Below are positions 33,988 to 43,724 of a DNA stretch of 64,000 nucleotides, in pieces. This stretch comes from Hyaloraphidium curvatum (lineage: Eukaryota > Monoblepharomycota > Hyaloraphidiomycetes > Hyaloraphidiales > Hyaloraphidiaceae). The stretch lies in contig JAIVFI010000043.1 of assembly GCA_025558095.1 (NCBI GenBank), positions 310,001 to 374,000 of the forward strand. The letters are read 5' to 3'. Made by a program: the position numbers and the translations under genes. Position 1 is the first letter of the stretch; each line of letters begins with the position of its first letter. The notes below the pieces were generated by a model. The model saw only the letters and a list, made by a program, of their open reading frames with translations, had not been told where the DNA came from and did not search any database.

Positions 33988-34863
33988 TCAACCCGTTGAC
34001 CCGATCACTTTCTCGAACCACGCCCACATCTCGCCCTCGGTCCGCGGATCGTACCTGTGCCCGAAGCCCCCGACCTCCCGTGTCGTCACCTCGGCTCCCC
34101 ACGCACGGAGCACCCTTGCGGCATCCCTGCTCCCCGGCGCCGCCCACCGGTCCTCCGATCCCCACGCCAGGAACACCGGAGGCAGTTTGTCCGGCAGCCC
34201 GGCCGGCTTGGCGTCCTCCCGGCCCCAACCATCGTCCCACGCGCCCATCCAGGGGCACGCCGCCGCCGGCGGATAACCCCCGGGCGCGTAAGTGGCCGGG
34301 TCCGCGAGGACGTTCATCGCAAACAACGCCCCGTTGGACAAGCCGAGCACCAGCGTCCTGTTCTGATCCGCGCGCACCTCGCGTTCGGGCGACGACAGTT
34401 CCGCCATCAGCGCGCGGTGGAACCGCAAATCGGGGTTGCGGGAATGGGAGCCCGCGTGCGTCGAGAACCACCCCGCCTTGCCGTACCGCTCCTTGAACTC
34501 GTCGCTCGAGTCAGGGAACGCCAGGATGAATTTGTGGGACGTCGACATGGCGGCCCACCCGGTCTCGGCGAGCATGTAGAAGGCCGAGCGCGTCATCCCG
34601 TGGTACGCAATGACGAGAGGGTGCGCGCCGGGGGGCAGAGGAGGGTGGTAAACGAGGGCGCGGCGCGAGCCGATGTTCAGGGTTTGGAGGCCGGGCAGCG
34701 CGGGGCAGTCCGGGGGCGGCGCGGGCGCGTCGGAGGACCGCGGATTCGCGGACGGCGCGTCGGGGGGGACGGGCCGCGATGCCGCGGGCGCGGGCGGCGC
34801 CGGCGCGTACAGGAAGAGGAGGAGCCAGCAGATCGCGTTGAAGAGGAGGAGCGGGAGCTGCAT
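33988..34863 (-). CDS. Alpha/beta-hydrolase esterase (PHB-depolymerase/feruloyl-esterase-like)
   Basis: Intronless, 291 residues. N-terminal signal or anchor MQLPLLLFNAICWLLLFLYA, then a Pro-rich linker. The hydrolase fold starts LVYHPPLPPGAHPLVIAYHG (oxyanion strand, HG). The nucleophile elbow is LVLGLSNGALFAMNVL (GxSxG), and the catalytic His is probably in VGGFGHRYDPRTEGEMWAWF with Asp in AWGSEDRWA. The pattern is that of family 1 carbohydrate esterases and LpqC-like proteins. It is head-to-head with membrane paralogue C (about 180 bp between starts). A start 15 bp upstream (MRGRVMQLP) is possible. Secreted or membrane-tethered. Confidence 0.82.
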   Translation of the reverse strand: MQLPLLLFNAICWLLLFLYAPAPPAPAASRPVPPDAPSANPRSSDAPAPPPDCPALPGLQTLNIGSRRALVYHPPLPPGAHPLVIAYHGMTRSAFYMLAETGWAAMSTSHKFILAFPDSSDEFKERYGKAGWFSTHAGSHSRNPDLRFHRALMAELSSPEREVRADQNRTLVLGLSNGALFAMNVLADPATYAPGGYPPAAACPWMGAWDDGWGREDAKPAGLPDKLPPVFLAWGSEDRWAAPGSRDAARVLRAWGAEVTTREVGGFGHRYDPRTEGEMWAWFEKVIGSTG

Positions 34864-35044
34864 GACACGACCGCGCATGGGCCTAAACACCCCGACGCTT
34901 CGATCGCGCGAGGGCGTCGATCGCGTTCTACCTGGAACATCGACACTCGAACCCCGCCGGCATTTGGGAATCGGGCTTGGCCGCCTCTGGCCTACTGCTC
35001 TCGGCATCTTTTGTCTGTGGCCCTGTCTCCGAGGTCGTTTTCGA

Positions 35045-36577
35045 ATGGACGCGAGAGAACTGGGCGCCGAGATTCCGGCCCCGGCGACCATCCGCTTAGG
35101 ACAGATGTCCGCAAGCCAACGCGCCACTGCCGGCGATGTTAAGGCCGACGAGCCGGCGGCGTTCGGCGACTACGAGTGGCTCGCACTTTTCCCGTTCGTC
35201 GTTGGCCCGTCGGTGCCGCTCGCCGATGGTCCGCCGCCACCGGATCCGGCCGCTGACCTCCGCGCGCTGAAGCCGCGGGACCTCAAATCGCTCCTCACCG
35301 CATGCAAGGAGGCGCACCGGCCTTTGATCGGCATTCTGCTTCGCGCGTACGCTTCTCTGTTCCTGGGCGACTTTGCGGCGCAGCTGTTGGGTATGATTCT
35401 GCGAGTTCCGGCCGTGGCTGCCGCGCTCGTCTTGGCAGCAAACAGCACTCGGTATTCGGCGCGGAATTTGTGGCTCGGGGGCTTTGCGGTCGCCGTCCAA
35501 CTTCTCTGGGGACCCGCAGTCTCCTTCAGCCATCAGTTGCGGAACGCTCGCGCGCTGTTCAGGGGGAGGCACAAGACTTTTGTCGACAACGCAGTATCCA
35601 GTTTCAGTGTCGCCAACATGTTTACTTGGTCCTTGCTGACTAAGCAGCGGCCGGACTCACCGCTCCTGGCGCACCGCGAAGCGGATGATGCGTGCACGTG
35701 CCGAACCTGTGCCGGGGACGTAAACCGAGTCGACGCTTTGTCGCGTTTCGTCGACCTCTTTTCCAATGGCATAATCCACATCCTTATCGTTCCGTTCCTG
35801 CTTTGGACACCGGCCGTTGCGTTTGCATCCTCCTTCTGGTCGACACCGTGGGCAATGGCCGCCGCGCTCTGTCTCATTTCCCCGCTGCCCTTGATCTGGC
35901 AGACTCTGGGCCGCGTTCTCAACTTCCCTGGCCTCCCAGCGCTGCACTACGAGTCCCGGCTGCGGGTCCGGGCATCGACGTTGGCCCTCGATGACCTGCT
36001 CGCTCGCTACCGCCGGCTCGTCCCCCTTGGTGCAACCCCGGAGCACCCTCAGCGAGAACCCTATCTTGACCTCTGCCGCACTCTCTCCGGCTACTGGTCC
36101 TCCACCGGTCGCTTCGCGCCCACCCTCATCCGATCCTACGTCATCGCCCACGTCTGCGCAATCGTGCTCTGCTTCGTCCTCAACGCCGCCGCGGGATGCA
36201 TCACGGCCTGGCAGCTAGCCGCGCTCGCCTACTTTGTCGCCTTCACCTCGAGCGTGCTCGTCAACGTGGCGGCGCAGAATGCCGGGGTCACTTCGATCAC
36301 CGAGCTCTGGGCCCGAGCCCAAGGCGCGCTGCGGGCGCTGGCGCTCGAGTGTGGGCCCGGAGAACCAAGGACCGCCATCAGGGACCACGACCGCGTGCTG
36401 GCGGGGTTCGTGGACAGGGGCCGGCTGTTCCGTGCCAAGATGTTCGGCTTGATTGTGGACTTTGGCCTGCTGAGGGCGCTGGCAGCCACGGCAATCACGA
36501 TTGCCGTCGGTCTCTTTGGTATCTTTAGGGGAGCGGGGCTCAGGATCACCTTGGAAACCTTCTGCCCAGCGGGGTGA
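35045..36577 (+). CDS. Multi-membrane protein of unknown family, paralogue C
   Basis: Intronless. ATG at 35045 gives 510 residues, matching paralogue A (514) better than the upstream ATG at 34673, which would overlap the divergent esterase. Shared landmarks: YEWLALFPF, DPAADLRALKPRDLKSLL, Cys box DDACTCRTCAGDVNRVDALS, the block NVAAQNAGVTSITELWARAQ and C-terminus VGLFGIFRGAGLRITLETFC. Membrane helices lie near residues 95-140, 150-165, 235-260, 270-290, 355-400 and 460-485. Of the three copies it is the one that reads GDV after the last Cys of a shortened CTC-x2-C box. Function unknown. Confidence 0.82.
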   Translation: MDARELGAEIPAPATIRLGQMSASQRATAGDVKADEPAAFGDYEWLALFPFVVGPSVPLADGPPPPDPAADLRALKPRDLKSLLTACKEAHRPLIGILLRAYASLFLGDFAAQLLGMILRVPAVAAALVLAANSTRYSARNLWLGGFAVAVQLLWGPAVSFSHQLRNARALFRGRHKTFVDNAVSSFSVANMFTWSLLTKQRPDSPLLAHREADDACTCRTCAGDVNRVDALSRFVDLFSNGIIHILIVPFLLWTPAVAFASSFWSTPWAMAAALCLISPLPLIWQTLGRVLNFPGLPALHYESRLRVRASTLALDDLLARYRRLVPLGATPEHPQREPYLDLCRTLSGYWSSTGRFAPTLIRSYVIAHVCAIVLCFVLNAAAGCITAWQLAALAYFVAFTSSVLVNVAAQNAGVTSITELWARAQGALRALALECGPGEPRTAIRDHDRVLAGFVDRGRLFRAKMFGLIVDFGLLRALAATAITIAVGLFGIFRGAGLRITLETFCPAG

Positions 36578-36912
36578 TGGCATGAGGTCGATCACGAAAT
36601 TCACGCAAGCGCGGGCTGGTCGCAGCTCGACGGGCGCAAGTGGCCGTCTTTCGAGCTTCTTTTTCACCGAGAAACAGTCGATATGTATGTCGCCTTACGG
36701 CACACTCGTATGCCTTGGTCAGTCTCGGGTGCCGTGTCGAAACGGCCAACGTCGCCCCTAGACCGACCAATTCTGCGCGCTCTCAACACCCGATCGCGTC
36801 AAAGTCGTCGATCCAAGCGCACAGCATCGCAAACCGCGGCGCGTTGATCCTCACCGCTGCATCGGCAAGCCGAGGTCAGCTCCGCCCGCCCTCCGCACCC
36901 GGCTCCGCGGTG
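36578..36912. other. Convergent intergenic region, 335 bp
   Basis: 3' ends of membrane paralogue C and the V8-like protease face each other. Nothing else recognised. Confidence 0.5.
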
Positions 36913-38848
36913 TCACCCACCCCGGTTGTAGCTCGGATCCGTGTGCCCCGTCACGTACGACTGGTTGGCCCACCTCTCGTCCCCGCGCAGCCACATCTGG
37001 GCGCTGTTGACGCCGTAGATGACCCGCTTGGTGCCCCGCGGGTTCCACGCGTACACGCCCGAGCCGCTGTTGCCCTTGACCATGTCGAACCGGTAGTTGA
37101 AGCTCTGCTCGTGCGCGGCGATCACGGGCCCCCCGGAGTAGTACAGTCGCTTCCACTTGTCGCCGGGGTAGCCGTTGACTTGCGCCAGGCGTGCAGGTTA
37201 GCGCTGGTTTGCGGCGAAATCGGAAAAGGACCCACGGTTCATGGTCCAGCCCGAGTCGATCCCGTCGTTCCACCCGTAGTTGAACCAACCCAGCCCCGTG
37301 TCCTCCTCGAGCTCGATCAGCGCGTAGTCGTAGGCAAAGTCCCCCCGTTCGGTCCACCCCGGCCTGGCGTGCACCGCGTGCCAGCGCAGGACGCCGTGCG
37401 GGGAGGCGGGGACGCCGTCGTCGTCGTGGGAGGGGGTGAAGTCCAGGTTGCGGATGTAGTCGCCGTCCTTGCCGCTGTGGACGCAGTGCCCGGCGGTGAG
37501 GACGTGGCGGGGCCCGACGATGGTGCCGGTGCCTGGATGCGTGGGAACGCCACGGCATCGGGCGGGGTCACTCAGATGGGCGTGGAATCGAGCGCGGATG
37601 GAACTCACAGTGGTCTCCTACGACGCCAACAACGCGGTAGCGCCGCTCGTTGCGCCGCTCCGGCGGTATGCGAACGCGATCGTCGGCACCAAAGATGTAA
37701 CGCTTGGCAGGGGCCGGGTTAGCATCTGCCAAGAGACCGATGCGGGCGGCAGCTGGCAGGGTAAGGGAGGTGCGGGTGCGCGATTTGGTCGAGGCCTTGG
37801 ATGAAGCTGCGGGCTGGGTTGCCGTCGGGGCCCTGCCAGAACTCGTAGACGGGCTCCGAGTTGACGTGCGGCCTGTGGAAGTCCGGATGGAGGTGTTGTT
37901 TGATGTACTGCTCCTTCTGCTGGTTAAGCTTGTCGTGGACGTCGCTGTCAACGTGCGGCTTGTTGACGAGCTCCGAGTCGTTGTGCCGCTCGTGGAAGAC
38001 ACGGTTCGCGTCCTGCTCGAAGAAGACACGGTTCGCGTCCTGCTCGACGACGACACGGTTCGAGTCGATGTCGTCCGACTCCTGGCCGTCGAAGATTTCG
38101 TTGCCGTCCTGCTCCGCGTCGTGCTGGAGGACGTGGCCGAGGTTGTCGTGCGCCTCAAACAAATCTTCCCCGCAACCCAGTCCCCCGTGCAGCTGTAGTA
38201 CCTGCTCCCGGGATGCTCCGCCGACTGCAGCGTCCAATGCAGCTGGTCGGGCGTTGCGGGATCGGGAACCATAAGCGCCCTCGCATACGCCGCGAGGGCG
38301 GCCGCGACGGCGGTGGCGTTGTACCTGAAACGCACCACCTCGCCCGTTGCCCGCGCGGCCGAGACCCAATCGTGCTCCGCGTCGCCATCGAACGCGGTGC
38401 CGGCCTCGCGGGCCTCGATCGGGGTGTCGGGCTCGGCAAACACGCCGCCGAAGGACGTCGGAGGGAGCGCATCGCGCGCGGCGTAGGCGCGGCGGAGCGG
38501 GTTGAACGGCGCGGCAGCCGACGGCGGCGGGGAGATGTACACGACGTCGGCATCGGGTTCGGGGAGCAGCCCGCCGGTCGCCGTCAGCGCCTCGGCGGCG
38601 TACTGGTGGCCTGCAGGGGATGTTGCGGAGAGTCAGCCCAGTCCGCACGCGCGCCGAATCCCACCGCCCGGCAGCCGGCGCCCGGTAGCGGCAGCGGAAG
38701 GCAGGCGGCGGAAGGATCCGCATGCGCGGGGGCACGAACCGAAGGCGAGCTGGCCGGCGGACGTCTGCGCCGCCGTGGGCGGTGCCCCGAGGGCCGCCGC
38801 GGCCAGCGCTGCGACGCCACGGAACAGCGCGTGCGGGCGCGCCTTCAT
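36913..38848 (-). CDS. Secreted V8/glutamyl-endopeptidase-like serine protease (S1 fold)
   Basis: Four exons. Signal peptide MKARPHALFRGVAALAAAAL, then after an intron (about 38750-38620) FGHQYAAEALTATGGLLPEP and a Ser/Thr/Arg spacer of about 100 residues containing three near-identical SRTRTVSS units. The protease domain starts RYIFGADDRVRIP. An intron (about 37605-37542) joins VGVVGDHC to TGTIVGPRHVLTAGHC (catalytic His). Asp lies in RGDFAYDYALIELEED and Ser in VKGNSGSGVYAW. The last intron (about 37248-37194), with a CTAAC branch site, joins WTMNL to NGYPGDKWKRLYYSG. The His/Asp/Ser order and the GYPGDK motif match bacterial and fungal V8-like peptidases. Exported, probably self-processed. 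Confidence 0.88.
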
Positions 38849-39263
38849 AATGGTGCTGGGCGGGTAGGTGTTTCCAATGGAATTCGTGTCTTTGCAGTCG
38901 CTGGGACGGTGCTCTTGTTGTGTCCTCGATGAGCAATTGGTCTGACGGGGCCTGGGCACGGGTGCCGAGGCGGCAGCACAGCGCATCCCCTAGGATGCCA
39001 GTCAGCAGACCGCAAGCCGCTACCATGGCAACCCCATGAAGTGGATCGTTTGAGAGCTTCAACAGAGGTCCATAGACATTGAGATGTATGTATCGCCCAG
39101 CATGCACCGGTAATGTGGCTGAAGTCCAGACTCGGTCCGCCGAACCGGTTGACCTTTCTTGCATAGCGCAGTGTAGAACGACGTCAATGACATTGCTAAC
39201 TCCAAGCATTCACCAATCCCACAGCCAGCACAAACACCCATCGATTCGCGGAGCGGGTCCCCT
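38849..39263. other. Intergenic region, 415 bp
   Basis: Upstream of the protease gene and downstream of the PhyH-like pseudogene. No feature recognised. Confidence 0.5.
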
Positions 39264-40406
39264 TCACAGCCTCGCCTCGGCCTTTGCTGCATCCTCTTTC
39301 TTCCACTGCTCCTCCACCACCTCGATCGTCGCTTCGTTCAAAATACCCTCGTCCTTCTTGACCCCTGCCGTCTGCCCCCACGGCCTCGGGCTCCGCCCCA
39401 GGGAAATCTCCCCCGCCAGCTTGTCGTTGCCGAAGGGCCCCGACTCGTGGCCCTTGACCAGGTGGCGCGCGGCGCGGACGGCTTCGAGGGTGGGAGGGGA
39501 ATAGTAACCTTGGGCGTAGTCGCCCATGGCGTAGCCGAGGAGCTCTTGGACGTCGGGGTGCAGGGTGCGGGCGATCTCGGGGGGGACGGAGAGGTACTGG
39601 AGGGACGTGAACCGAGTCAGTCCAATTCCGGGACTCGGCGGCCGAAGTCAACAGACCTGGTTCTCCTCCTGCCTCAACCACCCGCAGGCAAACGCCACGG
39701 ACATCCCAACCCTCCACTTGTCCTTGGTCACGTTGGCCCCGCCGGCTTGGATCACGCTCCCCGTGTAGATCAGCGCGGACCCCTTGGGCATGACCGCGTA
39801 GCACGTCTCGGCCTCGGTGGGCTAGTACTCGTAGTCCAGCGGGCGGACGTGGGTGCCGGGGGCGAGCCGGGTGGCCCCGATCTCCTTGGTGAAGTCCTCC
39901 AGCGCTCAGATGCTGGCGAGCTCGGGCTCCACGCGCTCGCCGACGAGGTCCTTGCCCCAGGCCTGGCGGTCGCGGTGCCACGGCTGCGCGCGCGAGTTGG
40001 GCTGCCGTCCGCGGGGCGAGGTAGTCAAAACGGGGGGCAAGGGGGGGTTTCAGAGGCCACCCACCCCAATCCTGATGACCTGCGTCGCCATGGCCTGGTA
40101 TCGCTTGCACCACGGCAGCAGCACTTCGTCCGCCACGGCCCTGAGGATCGGATTGCGGAGCACCGCGTCGCAGAACGACCTGCTCCGCCCGGCGAGTCCA
40201 CCCGTCCGAGTAGTATTCGCCCCCGAGAAGCTGTCCATCCCTGTTCCCGTGAGTTCGATGAACGGCCGCATCTCGGCCACGATGGCGTCCGCCTGGGCGG
40301 CGGTGATGATGTTGGTCACGACGCAGGCGCCGTCCTCGTTGACAGCGCGGAGGATGTCGGCGCGGGGCGCCGTGCGCGCGTCAAAGTAGCGGAGCGGCCG
40401 CGGCAT
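39264..40406 (-). pseudogene. Phytanoyl-CoA dioxygenase (PhyH)-like gene with two in-frame stops
   Basis: Starts MPRPLRYFDARTAPRADILR, then GACVVTNIITAAQADAIVAE, typical of PhyH-family Fe(II)/2-oxoglutarate oxygenases. After an intron (about 40058-39990) it continues WHRDRQAWGKDLVGERV, with the H-x-D iron ligands. Two stops then lie in one frame: TGA at 39908-39906 (ELASI-stop-ALEDFTKEIG, where relatives usually have Trp) and TAG at 39824-39822 (LDYEY-stop-PTEAETC). The sequence between and after them is well preserved (ATRLAPGTH, VMPKGSALIYTGSVIQ, GGANVTKDKWRVG, GWLRQEEN), so inactivation looks recent. The last exon ends EEQWKKEDAAKAEARL. Confidence 0.75.
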
Positions 40407-40638
40407 TGCGTATAGGGTAGCTGGGGCCGGCGGGCGGCCGGAGTGTGCGGGAGACAGGCGGTTCTATCTCGGCGGAGCGGAGCGGAAAGACGGACCTCGA
40501 AGCCCGCCCTTCACCGACTCGATCGATCCCCACGCAGCGGGGAGCTACTTCCCAAGTGAACAGCGTAACTGAGACAGAATCACGCCGCCTGGGATTGGCC
40601 GCGAGACTTTCCGCACCATCGAACACAGACTGTACCGA

Positions 40639-42008
40639 TCACAGGCTCGCCTTCGCCTCCTCCCCCCAGACGTCCACCACCACCTTGCCGTACCCCTGCC
40701 TCCCGTACATCGTCCCGATCGCCTCCGCCACCCGTCCCACGCCGATGAACGTCCTCGGATATAGCACCGGCCTGAACCGCGGCTCCCTCCCGTTACCAAC
40801 CTCGCTCCCGCCGAGCGTCCTGCTGCTTTCCGAGAGCCCGAAGCACCCGCACAGCACGCGCCGGTTGACCTCCTCCCATTCCGCGCGCGAGGTGACGCCG
40901 CCGAGCCAGACGCCGTGCACGGAGATGCCCTTGACGAGGAGCACGTTGGGGCGCACGCGGGGCATCTCGCCGCCCGCGAAGCCTATCACGAGGATGCGCC
41001 CCATCCAGCGCTGGCAACCGGGACGCGAGATCAGGTTTGGATAGAGGCTCGAAAGCGGGGAGTGTACCCACGGTGCACTTGATGCTCCCCTCGAGGGAGT
41101 TTCCCACCGTTTCGACGACGTAGTCCACCCCGATCTGGCTCTCCGGCACCCCCTTCGGCGTCCGCTCCCTCGCGATGGCGCGGACCTCCTCCCACCACTT
41201 ATCCTTGGTGTAGTCCACCACGAAGTCCGCGCCGCACGCGCGCGCGACGGCCGCCTTCTCGGGCGTCGAGCAGGTGGCGATCACCGTGCCCACGCCCAGG
41301 TACCCCTTCGCCACGTGGATGGAGGAGGTCCCCATCCCCCCCGCCCCGCCGTGCACGAGGAGGATCCGCTCCGAGACTGGGCGGGCGTGCGGGTTGGGGT
41401 CGGGGACGCCGGGCGGGGGAATGCCGCCGCAGTTGACGAGGGCGTAGAGAGCTGTGGGGTAATTCGCCAGGACGGCGGCGCACTCGCGGTTGCTGAGCTG
41501 GGGTGGGCATTCGTAGAGCCAGTACTGGCCGGTGGGGTCGTTCTGTGGGCAAGGGCAGGTCGGTGGGCGGCGACGGGCGGGACGCGGGTTGAGGTACCTC
41601 AGGGAAGACGACGTACTCGGCCCATGTGCCGCGCTGCACGCCGGCATTGGCAAATCCGACCACTGGAAAGGCACATTAGATGAAGCAATCGTTGCGTTGA
41701 GGCCCTGATCACCCACCCCGCATGCCGGCCTCGAAACGCTTGACCGCCGACCCCACGGCGACCACGTGCCCGCTCAGCTCCGTCCCCGGCACGAACGGCA
41801 GCTTCGGCTTTGTCTGGTACTTTCCCTGCGCCACGAGCCCGTCGCCGAACGTCGGCGCGATGTTCGACACGCGGATAAGAACGTCTCCGGGGCCGCACGC
41901 GGGCACGGGCGCGTCGACGGCGCGGATTTCCTCGACCGAGGGCGCGAACGAGGAGAGGAGCACGGCTTTCATCGAGGAGCCGGGAGCCGGGGCCGCCATC
42001 GCGGTCAT
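40639..42008 (-). CDS. Zinc-free MDR / quinone oxidoreductase-like enzyme
   Basis: Medium-chain dehydrogenase/reductase that reduces quinones or enones with NADPH. Start MTAMAAPAPGSSMKAVLLSS, then DVLIRVSNIAPTFGDGLVAQ, the quinone-oxidoreductase catalytic-domain pattern. Introns join GMR to VVGFANAGVQRGTWAEYVVF, then (after about 41545) QLSNRECAAVLANYPTALYA, and KCT to RWMGRILVIGFAGGEMPRV. The nucleotide motif is LLVHGGAGGMGTSSIHVAKG (GGxGGxG), with ADFVVDYTKDKWW. No Cys/His zinc-ligand set is seen. The C-terminus reads GRQGYGKVVVDVWGEEAKAS. Stop TGA at 40641-40639. Divergent from PEX11 (119 bp between starts). Confidence 0.88.
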
Positions 42009-42127
42009 CGCCCGCCTGGGAGACAGGCTTCGCAGAGGTTGGTGCTGCGTCCGTTTCCGCACGGTCCTCGCCAACCCTGACTTGCCACGGCCTCCTGCCG
42101 GTCTCCGCGCCGCCCTCCTCCGCAGCG

Positions 42128-43640
42128 ATGTCTGCCGTGCAGAATGCCGTCGCGGCGTACAACGAGTTCGCGGACAAGTTCATCAAGGTGCGGCGGCAGG
42201 GCCGGGTCGTGGCACGGGGGAACTGGAAGCGGGCACCGGGCGGGACGCGTCGGGGAGCGGACGCGGGCAGCAAACGCCCAAGCACCGCCGCGATGCGAAC
42301 GATCGGAGCGTCTTCTCGGCGCGGGAGGCGGCGGTCGGGGTCCAGGAGGACGCGGGGCCATTGTTTGTCCGCCCCGCGAGCACGTGAAGGCACCTCCCCG
42401 CGACCGGCACGGGCGATGCCGGCCCGGAAACCCTCTCAGCGCGACCGGATGCTTTTCATTAGGCCGCTGCCGCTCGCGTGCTGATCCCTCTCCCCCCGCA
42501 GTTCATGAACACGACCACCGGGCGGGACCGGATCAACGGGTCTGTTTCCCCCCGCGCCCTCCCCTCCGCCGACCTAACCAGCCCATTTCTCCCCGTTCAC
42601 CGACCGCCGCACATCAAGGCTGGTCCAGTTCGCCGCGCAGTTCCTCGCCTGGTACACTGCGCGCAAGGGCTACGCCAAGGAGACCACGCAGTCGTGGCGG
42701 AACCTCATGGCGGCGGTCGCGACGAGCCGGAGACGTGGGTGTCTTTGGCATGTGGGGAGGGACGGGAACGGACGGGATCCGGGCGGCGGGCGGCGCCTCC
42801 CGGCTTGCCTGGGGGGCTTTCACCTCAGCCTCCTCCGTCTCTGCTTTGCCCCCTCTCCCCCCCATTCTGATCGCCACCCGTTCCAGTTTTCCGGATCGGC
42901 CGCACGCAGGAGTTCATGCGCGCCATCTCCAAGTCCTCCTCCATCCGCGACGATGTGGTGCGGTACCTCCAGATCCTGCGCTCCATCGCCCTCGCGCTCT
43001 GGCTCAGCAACGACATGCTCGTTTGGGTACGCTCGGCTTCCTTCCCCTCCCCGGCGATCCGGAGGCTGACAACTCCCCCGACAGTTCCACACGGTCGGCT
43101 TCCGCACCTACCCCAACGCCGCGCAGATCGCCGTCCGCGCCAACCGCTTCTGGCTCGCCGGCGCGCTGTGCGGCGTGGCGCAGGACGCGTACAAGCTGCG
43201 CGGCAACGCGGCGGCCCTGGAGCGCGCGGCGGCGGGGCAGGCGAGGGGGGAGCTCGGCAAGGACGGGGGGAAGAAGGAGCTCGAGGTGCTCGGCGCGTGG
43301 GTTTCCCGTTCTTTCACCGCGGGTTGAGCTGACGGGAGTTGTTGGGGGGACAGCCAGAGGAAAGAGTACCTCCTCCAGACGGTGCAGGACGTCCTCGAGG
43401 CCGTGCTTGCGGCGTCGCTGCTCGGCCTGGTGCGGATCGACGAGGGCGCCTTCTCGCTCGTGGGGCTTGCGGCGACGGGGCTCGGGTTCAGGACGGGGTG
43501 GAGGAACCTGTGAGCGGGGACCGGGGAAGGGGGCGTCGGACAGGCCGTGTGCGGAGGTCCCGGCGGGGATCGCCCTCCCGCCCCGACCGGGCTCTTTCTT
43601 GTGCTCCAGGTATGTGCGCCGGCTCACTGTATGCCGTTGA
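42128..43640 (+). CDS. PEX11: Peroxisomal membrane biogenesis protein PEX11
   Basis: Peroxisomal membrane protein that elongates and divides peroxisomes. Seven short exons with GT-AG introns: MSAVQNAVAAYNEFADKFIK; FMNTTTGRDRING; LVQFAAQFLAWYTARKGYAK; a key exon with FRIGRTQEFMRAISKSSSIR and LQILRSIALALWLSNDMLVW; FHTVGFRTYPNAAQIAVRAN; RKEYLLQTVQDVLEAVLAAS; and a final YVRRLTVCR ending TGA 43638-43640. The TTGRDR N-terminal helix and FR(I/L)G...F amphipathic region are PEX11 hallmarks. The gene complements other lipid-oxidation genes in the window (ETFB, thiolase), although it is not close to them. Confidence 0.92.
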
Positions 43641-43724
43641 CGCTGTATGGGGAGCGAAAATACACTTACAAGAGAAACTGTTTGCTTGGCGGAACCGATC
43701 AGACGTTTTGCTTGCGGAACCGGA

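Noticed and set aside
33930-33990. tRNA-like sequence (TAGCTCGATGGGATTGG)
   Set aside because: Resembles an A box, but no cloverleaf or B box could be drawn.
34673-35044. Longer N-terminus for membrane paralogue C from ATG 34673
   Set aside because: Overlaps the divergent esterase gene; paralogue lengths support ATG 35045.
39906-39908. TGA in the PhyH-like gene as a second selenocysteine codon
   Set aside because: It replaces an expected Trp, not Cys, and a TAG stop follows 28 codons later in the same frame, so pseudogene decay explains it better.
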